From: an uncultured Polaribacter sp.
GTDB lineage: Bacteria > Bacteroidota > Bacteroidia > Flavobacteriales > Flavobacteriaceae
Length of the DNA stretch: 64,000 nt
Assembly (NCBI GenBank): GCA_943787375.1
Contig: CALSME010000006.1
Coordinates: forward strand, 1 to 64,000
Direction of reading: 5' to 3'
The notes under the pieces were generated by a model. That model saw only the letters and a program-made list of their open reading frames with translations. It searched no databases and was not told the origin of the DNA. This document shows, piece after piece, positions 34,850 to 43,180 of this stretch; the stretch's first letter is position 1; every line of letters begins with the position of its first letter. The position numbers and the translations under genes were made by a program.

Positions 34850-34895
34850 GCTATTTTATGGAGATTTAATTGATATATGGTATTCATTTATTGTC

Positions 34896-34903
34896 TATTT
34901 TAG
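34896..34903 (+). promoter_or_regulatory. Weak -7 element for tRNA-Ala
   Basis: TATTTTAG, two mismatches to TAnnTTTG, 10 bp before the tRNA. Confidence 0.3.
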
Positions 34904-34913
34904 CCAAATAATA

Positions 34914-34987
34914 GGGGATGTAGCTCAGTTGGCTAGAGCGCTTGACTGGCAGTCAAGAGGTCGTGGGTTCGAGTCCCATCTTCTCCA
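34914..34987 (+). tRNA. tRNA-Ala (anticodon GGC)
   Basis: It folds as a standard cloverleaf: acceptor GGGGATG / CTTCTCC with the G3:T70 wobble pair that marks alanine tRNAs (one T-T mismatch), anticodon stem CTTGA/TCAAG with loop CTGGCAG, so anticodon GGC, and T arm GTGGG/CCCAT with loop TTCGAGT. CCA is not encoded (ACAA follows). A 3' half copy lies at 32431-32479. Its own terminator follows. Confidence 0.95.
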
Positions 34988-34990
34988 CAA
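34942..34990 (+). repeat. Direct repeat copy 2 (3' half of intact tRNA-Ala)
   Basis: 48 of 49 bases are identical to 32431-32479. The two copies bracket an islet of about 2.4 kb. Confidence 0.85.
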
Positions 34991-34993
34991 ACA

Positions 34994-35023
34994 AAAAAAC
35001 CACTCAATTGGAGTGGTTTTTTA
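34994..35023. terminator. Terminator between tRNA-Ala and gltD
   Basis: CCACTC (35000-35005) pairs with GAGTGG (35011-35016), extended by A/T runs on both sides, so it works for both convergent units. Confidence 0.85.
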
Positions 35024-35041
35024 TTGATGTGTTGCGTGTTG

Positions 35042-36502
35042 TTAATTCGCAGAAAGTAAATCTCCTTTTCCTTTCGAGGACAAGAACGATTCAGAAGTTA
35101 AATAGGTGTCTATTTCTTTGGCAGCTTCTCTCCCTTCAGAAATGGCCCAAACGATTAAAGATTGTCCTCTTCTCATGTCTCCAGCAGTAAATATATGCGG
35201 TACATTCGTTTGGTATTTTTTTGCTTTGTAATTATTTCTTGTATCGAGTTCTAAGCCAAGTTGTTCGCTCAACGAAGTCTCAGGTCCCGTAAAACCTAAA
35301 GCCAATAAAACCATATCACACGGCCATATTTTTTCAGAATCTGGTTTTTCATTTAAAATAGGACGCTCTCCGGGTTTAAAAGTCCAAGATACTTCCGCGG
35401 TTTTAATAGCGATCAATTCATTTTTCGCATTTTTAATGAATTCTTTGGTGTTAATCAACCAATTACGATCACAACCTTCTTCGTGTGAAGAGCTTGTTTT
35501 CATTTGCAAAGGCCAAAAAGGCCATGGCGTTTTTTCGCTTCTCAATTCTGGTGGTTTTTCCATAATCTCGAAGTTGGTAACCGATTTTGCACCTTGTCTG
35601 TTGGAAGTTCCCACACAGTCAGAACCCGTATCTCCACCACCAATGACAATCACATTTTTATCCTTTGCCGATAAAAGGGTGCCTTCAATTTCTTTATTGA
35701 ACAGTTGCTTGGTTTGTTGTGTTAAGAAATCCATTGCTTGCACTACGCCTTTTGCATCTGCTCCGTCAATAGGCAAAGCTCTTTTTTTAGTAGCGCCACC
35801 ACAAAGCACGATCGCATCAAAATAGTCCAAATTTTTCAAGTCATAATTCCCACCAACATCTACATTGGTTTTAAAAATAATCCCTTCTTTCTCTAGAATA
35901 TGAATCCTTCTGTCGATGATTTCTTTCTCCAGTTTAAAATTCGGAATTCCATATCTTAATAAACCACCTATTTCATCATCTCTTTCAAAAACAGTTACAC
36001 TATGACCCGCTCTATTTAATTGTTGCGCAGCAGCCAAACCTGCAGGTCCAGAGCCAATAACTGCAACCGTCTTTCCAGTTCTGTGTTTTGGTAAGATGGG
36101 TTGAATCCACCCATTTGCAAAGGCTTTTTCTACAATGCTTTTTTCAATATCTTCAATAGCTACAGGGCTGTCTATAATTCCCAAGACACAGGCTTGCTCA
36201 CATGGAGCAGGACACAGTCTTCCTGTAAATTCTGGGAAGTTATTGGTGGCATGTAAAAGATCTGAAGCCTTTTGCCATTCTCCCTTGTGTACCATGTCAT
36301 TAAAATCAGGAATTAAGTTTCCTAATGGACATCCACTGTGGCAAAACGGAATTCCGCAATCCATACAGCGAGATCCTTGTTTTTTCAGCTCTTTTTCTGG
36401 CAAGGGTACAGTAAACTCCTTGTAATTTTCAACACGTGATTTTACAGCTAAATTTGTTTCGTTCTGTCTTTTGAATTCTTTAAATCCTCCTATTTTTCCC
36501 AT
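35042..36502 (-). CDS. gltD: Glutamate synthase [NADPH] small subunit
   Basis: The beta subunit of GOGAT, which passes electrons from NADPH through FAD to the large subunit. N-terminal cysteines for 4Fe-4S clusters are in RCMDCGIPFCHSGCPLGN and RLCPAPCEQACVLG. The FAD Rossmann motif is VAVIGSGPAGLAAAQQL and the NAD(P)H motif is VIVIGGGDTGSDC. The C-terminus has the usual FTAGDMRRGQSLIVWAI. Length is 486 aa. It lies 9 bp after gltB on the same strand and is surely co-transcribed. Confidence 0.95.
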   Translation of the reverse strand: MGKIGGFKEFKRQNETNLAVKSRVENYKEFTVPLPEKELKKQGSRCMDCGIPFCHSGCPLGNLIPDFNDMVHKGEWQKASDLLHATNNFPEFTGRLCPAPCEQACVLGIIDSPVAIEDIEKSIVEKAFANGWIQPILPKHRTGKTVAVIGSGPAGLAAAQQLNRAGHSVTVFERDDEIGGLLRYGIPNFKLEKEIIDRRIHILEKEGIIFKTNVDVGGNYDLKNLDYFDAIVLCGGATKKRALPIDGADAKGVVQAMDFLTQQTKQLFNKEIEGTLLSAKDKNVIVIGGGDTGSDCVGTSNRQGAKSVTNFEIMEKPPELRSEKTPWPFWPLQMKTSSSHEEGCDRNWLINTKEFIKNAKNELIAIKTAEVSWTFKPGERPILNEKPDSEKIWPCDMVLLALGFTGPETSLSEQLGLELDTRNNYKAKKYQTNVPHIFTAGDMRRGQSLIVWAISEGREAAKEIDTYLTSESFLSSKGKGDLLSAN

Positions 36503-36511
36503 GTTTACTAA

Positions 36512-39500
36512 TTAAGCTGTTAATTTTTCTGTGCGTGCCTCTCTTTCAATTCGCTCCAATGCCTTCTTGTAATCTTTTGGAAATACTTTAATGAAGTTCA
36601 ACTTCTCGGTTTCCCAATTTTGAAGTAATTTTTCGGCCAAAGTACTTTCTGTATATTCGTAATGCTGGGTGATGTCTCCTTTCAGTTCCTCAAAGTCTGC
36701 AGCAACTAAAGTATCCAAATCAATCATTTCTAAGTTACACAGATAGTCAGAGAATTCGTTGTTTTTGTTATACACATAGGCAATACCACCACTCATTCCA
36801 GCAGCAAAATTTCGACCTGTTTTCCCTAAAACAACCACTTTTCCTCCGGTCATGTATTCACAACCATGATCTCCAACGCCTTCTACAACGGTTGTAATCC
36901 CCGAATTTCTTACTGCAAAACGTTCTCCTGCAATTCCGTTGATGTACGCTTCTCCTTTAATAGCGCCATAGAAACAAACGTTTCCAACAATCACATTGTC
37001 TTCAGCGACAAAAGTTGCTTCTTTGGGTTTTTTTACAATTATTTTGGCACCTGACAATCCTTTTCCTAAATAGTCATTGGCTTCTCCTTCTAGCTTTAAA
37101 GTAATTCCTTTGGTAGAAAAAGCACCAAAACTTTGTCCAGCAGATCCTTTAAATTTTAAAGACAAAGTATCTTCTGGTAAACCATCTTCGCCATGTATTT
37201 TAGAGATTTCGTTGCTAATAATCGCTCCTAGTGTTCGATCTGTATTTTGAATTGAATAGGATAGGTTGACTATTTTTTTATTGATGATTGCTGATTTGGC
37301 ATCGTTTAGAATCTGCATGTCCAATACATTTTCTAAATTGTGATTTTGTTTTTCTGAATTTGAAAGGGTTGTGGTTGCCTCACTTTCCGGTTGGTGTAAG
37401 ATAGAAGCAATTTCTATTCCTTTTGCTTTGTAATGCTTAACGGCATTCTTTGCATTTATTTTATGGGTTTGCCCTACCATTTCTTTCAAGGTTCTAAAAC
37501 CGAGACTCGCCATGATTTGTCTAAGTTCTTCTGCAACAAAGTACATGAAATTGATCACGTGCTCTGGAGTTCCTTTGAAATTCTTACGAAGCTCAGGGTC
37601 TTGTGTTGCAATTCCAACAGGACAGGTGTTTAAGTGACATGCACGCATCATGATGCACCCTGACGCAACAAGCGGTGCAGTTGCAAATCCAAACTCTTCA
37701 GCACCTAGTAAAGCTGCAATCGCAACATCTCTACCTGTTTTTAATTGACCATCACACTCTAAAGAGACTCTACCTCTTAGGTTGTTCATTACTAATGTTT
37801 GCTGTGCTTCTGCCAACCCTAATTCCCAAGGCAAACCTGCATGTTTTAGCGAGGTAAGGGGAGAGGCTCCAGTTCCACCATCAAAACCAGAAATAAGAAT
37901 GACATCTGCTTTTGCTTTTGCTACACCAGCAGCAATGGTTCCGACTCCTACTTTAGAAACTAATTTTACATTGATTCGTGCTTCACGATTGGCATTTTTT
38001 AAATCGAAAATAAGCTGTGCTAAATCTTCAATCGAATAAATATCGTGATGCGGTGGAGGTGAAATTAACCCTACATATGGTGTTGAATTTCGAACTTCAG
38101 CAATCCAAGGCAATACTTTTTCTCCCGGTAATTGTCCTCCCTCACCTGGTTTTGCACCTTGCGCCATTTTAATTTGAATCTCTTTGGCACTTGTTAAGTA
38201 GTTACTCGTAACTCCAAATCTTCCAGAGGCAACTTGCTTGATGGCACTGTTTTTCCAGTCTCCATTTTTTTCTTTTGAGAAACGGTCTTTATGTTCCCCA
38301 CCTTCACCAGAGTTGCTTTTTCCGCCAATACGGTTCATTGCAACAGCTAAGTTTTCATGGGCTTCTTGACTGATAGATCCATATGACATGGCACCTGTTT
38401 TAAATCGCTTTACGATTTCTGTCCAAGGCTCTACTTCTTCTATAGATATTGGGTCGAGGTTGTTGAATTCAAACAAACCTCTTAAAGTCATTAAGTTTTT
38501 ATTCTGATTGTTGATTTCATCTGCATAAATTTGATAGCTGTCTACATTTTTCTGACGCACAGCTTCTTGCAATTTGGAGACGGTAGTTGGGTTGAACATG
38601 TGCTTCTCGCCATTTCTTCTCCAACGATATTCACCACCAATTTCTAAAGGAAGTGCATCCTCGAAACCTTCTAATTTAAATGCTCTTTGAAATCTTTTTT
38701 GAATGTCTTTGTCTAAAACTACCAATCCAATTCCGCCAATTCTAGTAGGTGTGTTTGGAAAGTATTTTCCAACAAAAGCTTTCTTTAATCCTAAAGCTTC
38801 AAAAATTTGAGAAGCACGATATGAGTGGAGTGTTGAAATTCCAATTTTATTCATAATCTTCAGAATTCCTTTTCCAATTGCCTTGTTGTAGTTTTTAACA
38901 GCTACTTCGGCATCTATTCCTTTGATTACGTTTGTCTTTACTTGGTCACGAATAATTTCGTTTACTAAGTAAGGATTAATTGCACTGGCTCCATAACCAA
39001 ATAGGGTTGCAAAATGATGCGGTTCTCTTGGTTCTGCAGACTCGATTACAATTCCGAACTTCGATCTTTTTTGTTTTTTATTTAAGGAGTGATTTACATA
39101 AGAACACGCCATTAATGCAGGGATCGGAGCGTTGTCTTCGTCTACCCCTCTGTCGGAAAGAATAATGATATTGGCACCTTCAAAAATGGCCATCTCACAG
39201 GCAACTAAGATATCATCCAATGCTTTTTCCAATCCGTTAACACCTTTTGAAATAGGGTATAACATTGGAATAACAGCCGATTTAAAGTCGGGGTGCGCTA
39301 AATTTTTAAGTTTGTCTAAATCGTCATTAGAAATGACTGGGTTTTGAATGCGTAATTTTTTTGCTTGTTCTGGAATGACATCAAAAATGTTGCGATCTCC
39401 ACCAATTGCCAAACTAATATCGGTAATTATTTCTTCACGAATACCATCTAAAGGTGGATTGGTAACTTGTGCAAAGAGTTGTTTGAAATAGTTGTAGAGC

Positions 39501-41020
39501 AGTTGAGGTTTGTCTGAAAGCACGGCCAGTGGCGTATCGATTCCCATAGAACCTAAAGCTTCTTTGGATTGTGTTGCCATTGGATTGATTACCGTTGAAA
39601 TGTCTTCTAAGGTATATCCAAAAACACGCAGACGAGTGTCGTATTTTGTTGCTTCAATTGGACAAGTATTATTTGTATAAGGTACTTCAGAAAGTGGAAG
39701 TGTATGGGTGTTTACCCATTCTTTATAGGGTTTTTGAGAAACAATTTCATTTTTTATTTCTTCATCTTCAATAATTCTACCCGCATTCATGTCTACCAAA
39801 AACATTTTCCCAGGCTCTAAACGACCATGGCTTTTTACGTTTTCGGGTTGTACATCTACCACACCAATTTCTGAGGACATAATAACAAATCCGTCTTTGG
39901 TTACGGTATATCGTGATGGTCTTAGTCCATTTCGGTCTAACAATGCTCCAATGTAATTTCCATCGGTAAAAGGAACGGAGGCTGGGCCATCCCAAGGTTC
40001 CATGATACAAGAGTTGTACTCATAGAATGCTTTTTTGTTTTCCGACATTGTTTGGTGTTTTTCCCATGCTTCTGGAACTAACATCATCATTACTTCTGGT
40101 AAAGATCTTCCCGTCATTAACAACAGTTCCACGACCAAATCCATGGAAGCAGAATCGGACTGTCCTTCACTTACAATTGGAAATATTTTTTTGATGTCTT
40201 CTCCAAACAAATCACTCTTCATGATTTCTTCTCGCGCTTTCATTCGATTGACGTTTCCGCGAAGCGTATTGATTTCTCCGTTGTGGCACATGTATCTAAA
40301 AGGTTGTGCTAAACTCCAAGCTGGAAATGTATTGGTAGAGAAACGTTGGTGTACCAATGCCAATCTTGTTACAACATCCTCTTCTTTTAAATCTTTATAG
40401 TAACGCCCAATATCTTCAGGAATTAAAAGTCCTTTGTAAATAAGTGTTGTCGTTGAAAAACTCGGTAAATAAAAATAATCACTTTGTGATAATTTGGATT
40501 TTGAGATAATATGTTCTACGATTTTTCTTGCAGCAAATAACTTGGCATTGAAAGCTAAATCGGATAATTCTTGATCGTTTTTGTCAACAAAAAGTTGTTT
40601 TATTTTGGGTTCTGATTTTGCAGCAATTTCACCAATGCTAGAAGTATCTACTGGAACATCTCTCCAGCCAATAATACGCAAACCTTGTTTTTTGATTTCG
40701 TCTTCAAAAGCTGCGATACAAAAATTACTTTGATTGGAACTTCTAGGTAAAAAAACCATTCCAACGGCATATTCCTTAGGTGCTGGAAGGTTGAAGTTAC
40801 AGACACGTTTAAAGAAATCATGTGGAATGTCAATTAAAATTCCAGCTCCATCCCCGGTTCTTCCGTCGGAGCTAACTGCGCCTCTATGTTCTAGTTTTAC
40901 AAGAATTTCTAGTGCATTATGAATAATTTTATTTGATTTCTTTCCTTGAAGATTACAGATAAAACCAGCACCACAATTGGCGGTTTCGAATTCTGGTAAG
41001 TAGAGGCCTTGTTGTTTCAT
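36512..41020 (-). CDS. gltB: Glutamate synthase large subunit
   Basis: The alpha subunit of GOGAT: it releases ammonia from glutamine and transfers it through a tunnel to 2-oxoglutarate. The N-terminal class II amidotransferase has its nucleophile at Cys16 (ETANCGAGF), so the first 15 residues are a propeptide to be cleaved. The central and FMN-binding synthase domains carry GGKSNSGEGGEHKDRF and PGEGGQLPG. The 3Fe-4S cysteines are in CIMMRACHLNTCPVG. The C-terminal beta-helix (GXGXG) domain ends the protein. Length is 1502 aa. Together with the Amt and PII genes upstream on the same strand it forms a nitrogen-assimilation block. Confidence 0.96.
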   Translation of the reverse strand: MKQQGLYLPEFETANCGAGFICNLQGKKSNKIIHNALEILVKLEHRGAVSSDGRTGDGAGILIDIPHDFFKRVCNFNLPAPKEYAVGMVFLPRSSNQSNFCIAAFEDEIKKQGLRIIGWRDVPVDTSSIGEIAAKSEPKIKQLFVDKNDQELSDLAFNAKLFAARKIVEHIISKSKLSQSDYFYLPSFSTTTLIYKGLLIPEDIGRYYKDLKEEDVVTRLALVHQRFSTNTFPAWSLAQPFRYMCHNGEINTLRGNVNRMKAREEIMKSDLFGEDIKKIFPIVSEGQSDSASMDLVVELLLMTGRSLPEVMMMLVPEAWEKHQTMSENKKAFYEYNSCIMEPWDGPASVPFTDGNYIGALLDRNGLRPSRYTVTKDGFVIMSSEIGVVDVQPENVKSHGRLEPGKMFLVDMNAGRIIEDEEIKNEIVSQKPYKEWVNTHTLPLSEVPYTNNTCPIEATKYDTRLRVFGYTLEDISTVINPMATQSKEALGSMGIDTPLAVLSDKPQLLYNYFKQLFAQVTNPPLDGIREEIITDISLAIGGDRNIFDVIPEQAKKLRIQNPVISNDDLDKLKNLAHPDFKSAVIPMLYPISKGVNGLEKALDDILVACEMAIFEGANIIILSDRGVDEDNAPIPALMACSYVNHSLNKKQKRSKFGIVIESAEPREPHHFATLFGYGASAINPYLVNEIIRDQVKTNVIKGIDAEVAVKNYNKAIGKGILKIMNKIGISTLHSYRASQIFEALGLKKAFVGKYFPNTPTRIGGIGLVVLDKDIQKRFQRAFKLEGFEDALPLEIGGEYRWRRNGEKHMFNPTTVSKLQEAVRQKNVDSYQIYADEINNQNKNLMTLRGLFEFNNLDPISIEEVEPWTEIVKRFKTGAMSYGSISQEAHENLAVAMNRIGGKSNSGEGGEHKDRFSKEKNGDWKNSAIKQVASGRFGVTSNYLTSAKEIQIKMAQGAKPGEGGQLPGEKVLPWIAEVRNSTPYVGLISPPPHHDIYSIEDLAQLIFDLKNANREARINVKLVSKVGVGTIAAGVAKAKADVILISGFDGGTGASPLTSLKHAGLPWELGLAEAQQTLVMNNLRGRVSLECDGQLKTGRDVAIAALLGAEEFGFATAPLVASGCIMMRACHLNTCPVGIATQDPELRKNFKGTPEHVINFMYFVAEELRQIMASLGFRTLKEMVGQTHKINAKNAVKHYKAKGIEIASILHQPESEATTTLSNSEKQNHNLENVLDMQILNDAKSAIINKKIVNLSYSIQNTDRTLGAIISNEISKIHGEDGLPEDTLSLKFKGSAGQSFGAFSTKGITLKLEGEANDYLGKGLSGAKIIVKKPKEATFVAEDNVIVGNVCFYGAIKGEAYINGIAGERFAVRNSGITTVVEGVGDHGCEYMTGGKVVVLGKTGRNFAAGMSGGIAYVYNKNNEFSDYLCNLEMIDLDTLVAADFEELKGDITQHYEYTESTLAEKLLQNWETEKLNFIKVFPKDYKKALERIEREARTEKLTA

Positions 41021-41038
41021 TTAATTGAATTATTTGTG

Positions 41039-41070
41039 TAAAATTAATGTTTTTATTAAATATAATTCAA
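41039..41070 (-). promoter_or_regulatory. Possible gltBD promoter
   Basis: On the minus strand TTG (41068-41070), 21 bp, then TAATTTTA (41039-41046, one mismatch), 19 bp before the gltB ATG. Confidence 0.35.
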
Positions 41071-41180
41071 TTGTTTGACTATTTTGATTTTGTTTTTATG
41101 ATGAGAATAAAAAATTGATTGGAAAAATGCAATAATCATAAATTGTGCTTTTTATATTATGATATTCATAAAAAGTGCAA

Positions 41181-41213
41181 AAAAAAACCTGCAAAATTAA
41201 TTTTGCAGGTTTG
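41181..41213 (-). terminator. Terminator of the amt gene
   Basis: AACCTGCAAAA / TTTTGCAGGTT perfect 11-bp stem with a TTAA loop; on the minus strand a T run of seven follows. It lies just past the amt stop. Confidence 0.85.
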
Positions 41214-41235
41214 TAGTATTTATTTCAAGAAAATT

Positions 41236-42474
41236 TTAGTGTTCGTTCAATCTAAAGTCTGGATAGGCATCCATTCCGTGTTCATGAGCATCCAATCCTT
41301 CCAATTCTTCTTTCTCACTCACTCGAATACCGATAGTTTTCTTTAAAGTGAAAATAATAATAAAGGAAGTAATGATACAAAAGATAGCATATGCTGAAAT
41401 TCCTAATAATTGACTTAAAAATTGTGATCCACTAGCAAGGTTTCCGAAAATACCAACAGCTAAGGTTCCCCAAATTCCACATACTAGGTGGACTGCTATG
41501 GCTCCAACAGGATCGTCTAATTTTAGTTTATCAATTAAACTTACGGCAAATACAATGAATGCACCAGCAATTCCACCAATTAAAATGGCATCCGTTGGCG
41601 ACATTTGATCTGCACCTGCTGTTATAGCTACCAAACCACCAAGGATTCCGTTTAAAAACATGGTTAAATCTAAGTTTTTGTACATGATGGTAGAAACTAA
41701 TGCAGCAATCACACCTCCTGCAGCCGCAGCTAAACAGGTCGTAACTAGGGTTAATGAAGTTAATCCTGGGTCTGCAGATAATACAGAACCTCCATTGAAT
41801 CCGAACCATCCCAACCAAAGGATTAAAACTCCAGCAGTAGCTAGTGGGATATTATGACCAGGAATTGCTTGTATTTTTCCATTCTTAAATTTACCAATTC
41901 GAGAACCGAGTAAGCATACTGCCACTAAGGCTGCCCATCCTCCTACAGAGTGCACTAAAGTAGACCCTGCAAAATCATAAAAAGGCGTATCTAATTGATC
42001 TAAAAACCCACCTCCCCATTTCCATGATCCGGCGATTGGATATACGAATCCTACATATAGAATTGTAAAAATCATAAAAGGTAAAATTTTCATTCTTTCA
42101 GCAACAGCTCCTGAAACAATCGTTGCTGCGGTAGCTGCAAACATTCCTTGAAATAAGAAATCGGTCCAGAATGTATATCCTTCATTGTAAGCTAAATCTA
42201 AAACTCCGTCCTTTAATGGTGCCGAAATTCCGAAAATAAAATCGCCTAAATAGCCAGAAGCGTTTGCTCCCCAAGTTGGGTACATTAGGTTAAATCCAAC
42301 TAAGGCATATAATAAGAGTCCAACTGTAATGATAAAAATATTCTTGAATAAGATATTGATGGTGTTTTTTTGTCTTGTCAATCCGATTTCTAAAAAAGCA
42401 AATCCTAAATGCATAAAGAAAACGAGTGCTGTACAGAGCATCATCCATACATTATTAATCGTAAGTAATTCCAT
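41236..42474 (-). CDS. amt: Ammonium transporter (Amt family), downstream paralog
   Basis: An 11-helix trimeric ammonium channel of the inner membrane. Family marks are FFMHLGFAFLEIGLTRQKN, DFAGSTLVHSVGGWAALVA and the pore residues in GGLVAITAGADQMSP and HLVCGIWGTLAVGIFG. The C-terminal tail (VSEKEELEGLDAHEHGMDAYPDF) is the conserved regulatory end that PII proteins control. Length is 412 aa. It lies 19 bp after the PII gene, and a second amt lies upstream. The two paralogs differ clearly, so they may differ in affinity or regulation. Confidence 0.93.
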   Translation of the reverse strand: MELLTINNVWMMLCTALVFFMHLGFAFLEIGLTRQKNTINILFKNIFIITVGLLLYALVGFNLMYPTWGANASGYLGDFIFGISAPLKDGVLDLAYNEGYTFWTDFLFQGMFAATAATIVSGAVAERMKILPFMIFTILYVGFVYPIAGSWKWGGGFLDQLDTPFYDFAGSTLVHSVGGWAALVAVCLLGSRIGKFKNGKIQAIPGHNIPLATAGVLILWLGWFGFNGGSVLSADPGLTSLTLVTTCLAAAAGGVIAALVSTIMYKNLDLTMFLNGILGGLVAITAGADQMSPTDAILIGGIAGAFIVFAVSLIDKLKLDDPVGAIAVHLVCGIWGTLAVGIFGNLASGSQFLSQLLGISAYAIFCIITSFIIIFTLKKTIGIRVSEKEELEGLDAHEHGMDAYPDFRLNEH

Positions 42475-42493
42475 AATTAAATTTTGTAAAAGT

Positions 42494-42832
42494 TTAGTTT
42501 AATGTTTCTCCGCCTTTTTCGCCTGTTCTAATTCTGTAAGCTTCCTTGATGTCGCTTACAAAAATTTTCCCATCTCCAACATTTCCTGTCCCAGCAGCAT
42601 CTATGATGGTTTTTATGGTAACGGCTTCAAAGTCGTCATTAACAACTATTGAGATGTATCTTCTTTGGATGTCACTTGTACTATAGCTAACTCCTCTGTA
42701 GACATGTCCTTCTTGTTCGTTACCTAAACCAGTAACATCCCAATAAGAAAAGAAGTTGACTCCCACTTCATGCAGTGCGTCTCGCACGGCGCTGAATTTC
42801 GATTTTCTGATAATCGCTTCGATTTTTTTCAT
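42494..42832 (-). CDS. glnK: PII nitrogen regulatory protein with unusual T-loop
   Basis: A trimeric signal protein that senses 2-oxoglutarate and nucleotides and normally gates Amt channels. It is 112 aa with the PII fold: KKIEAIIRKSKFSAVRDAL at the start and the nucleotide-binding GTGNVGDGKIFV and RIRTGEKG at the end. The T-loop (residues 37-58) is atypical: GNEQEGHVYRGVSYSTSDIQRR replaces the standard segment, with Asn at the usual Arg38 position and the Gln that binds 2-oxoglutarate apparently shifted by one. Being placed between two amt genes, it is named GlnK by context. ATG start. Confidence 0.88.
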   Translation of the reverse strand: MKKIEAIIRKSKFSAVRDALHEVGVNFFSYWDVTGLGNEQEGHVYRGVSYSTSDIQRRYISIVVNDDFEAVTIKTIIDAAGTGNVGDGKIFVSDIKEAYRIRTGEKGGETLN

Positions 42833-43113
42833 GATATTTTAAATTAAATTGTTTTAGAATAAGGTGATTACGGTTTGTAAATTAAACCTTCAATTTTTAG
42901 AGATAATGATTTATTTATGTTAGAATTTAAATATTTATAGGATAGTATTTTTCCTTATTTTCTTTGTAACCTGGTAAAAGTAGTCCATAATCTTAAAATA
43001 ATTTAACAAAAAACAACTTTTGAAAATATTTTTACGATGATTATAAAAAAACGATATTAAAAATTAAAGAACTACAATCCATAGGATTAATTTTGTTATA
43101 TTCATAAAACTAG
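42833..43113. other. AT-rich intergenic region between the PII gene and the second amt
   Basis: About 280 bp of AT-rich sequence that should hold the PII-amt promoter. I see no perfect TAnnTTTG box and no GG-N10-GC sigma-54 box. TTG with TAATCACC 20 bp later, near the PII gene, is only a weak candidate. No coding signal was found. Confidence 0.4.
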
Positions 43114-43149
43114 AATAAACCTGTAAAAATTAAATTTCACAGGTTTATT
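43114..43149 (-). terminator. Possible terminator of the second amt gene
   Basis: An 11-bp perfect inverted repeat (AATAAACCTGT, 43114-43124, with 43139-43149) around a 14-nt loop, 32 bp past the amt stop. The T tail is weak on the minus strand. Confidence 0.5.
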
Positions 43150-43180
43150 AAAAATAATTATTTTTTAATATAAAATTCTT

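Noticed and set aside
32480-34913. Search for a reverse transcriptase, Avd or template repeat near the variable protein
   Set aside because: No RT-like frame and no second copy of the 33271-33398 stretch could be seen anywhere in the window; stated as absent rather than assumed.
34942-35190. 82-aa frame starting inside tRNA-Ala
   Set aside because: Runs through the tRNA and its terminator, then antisense to gltD; not a gene.
40035-40400. 121-aa frame antisense to gltB
   Set aside because: Shadow of gltB; no signal, motif or promoter.
42833-43113. Sigma-54 promoter for the PII/amt genes
   Set aside because: No GG-N10-GC core seen on the minus strand in the 280-bp gap.
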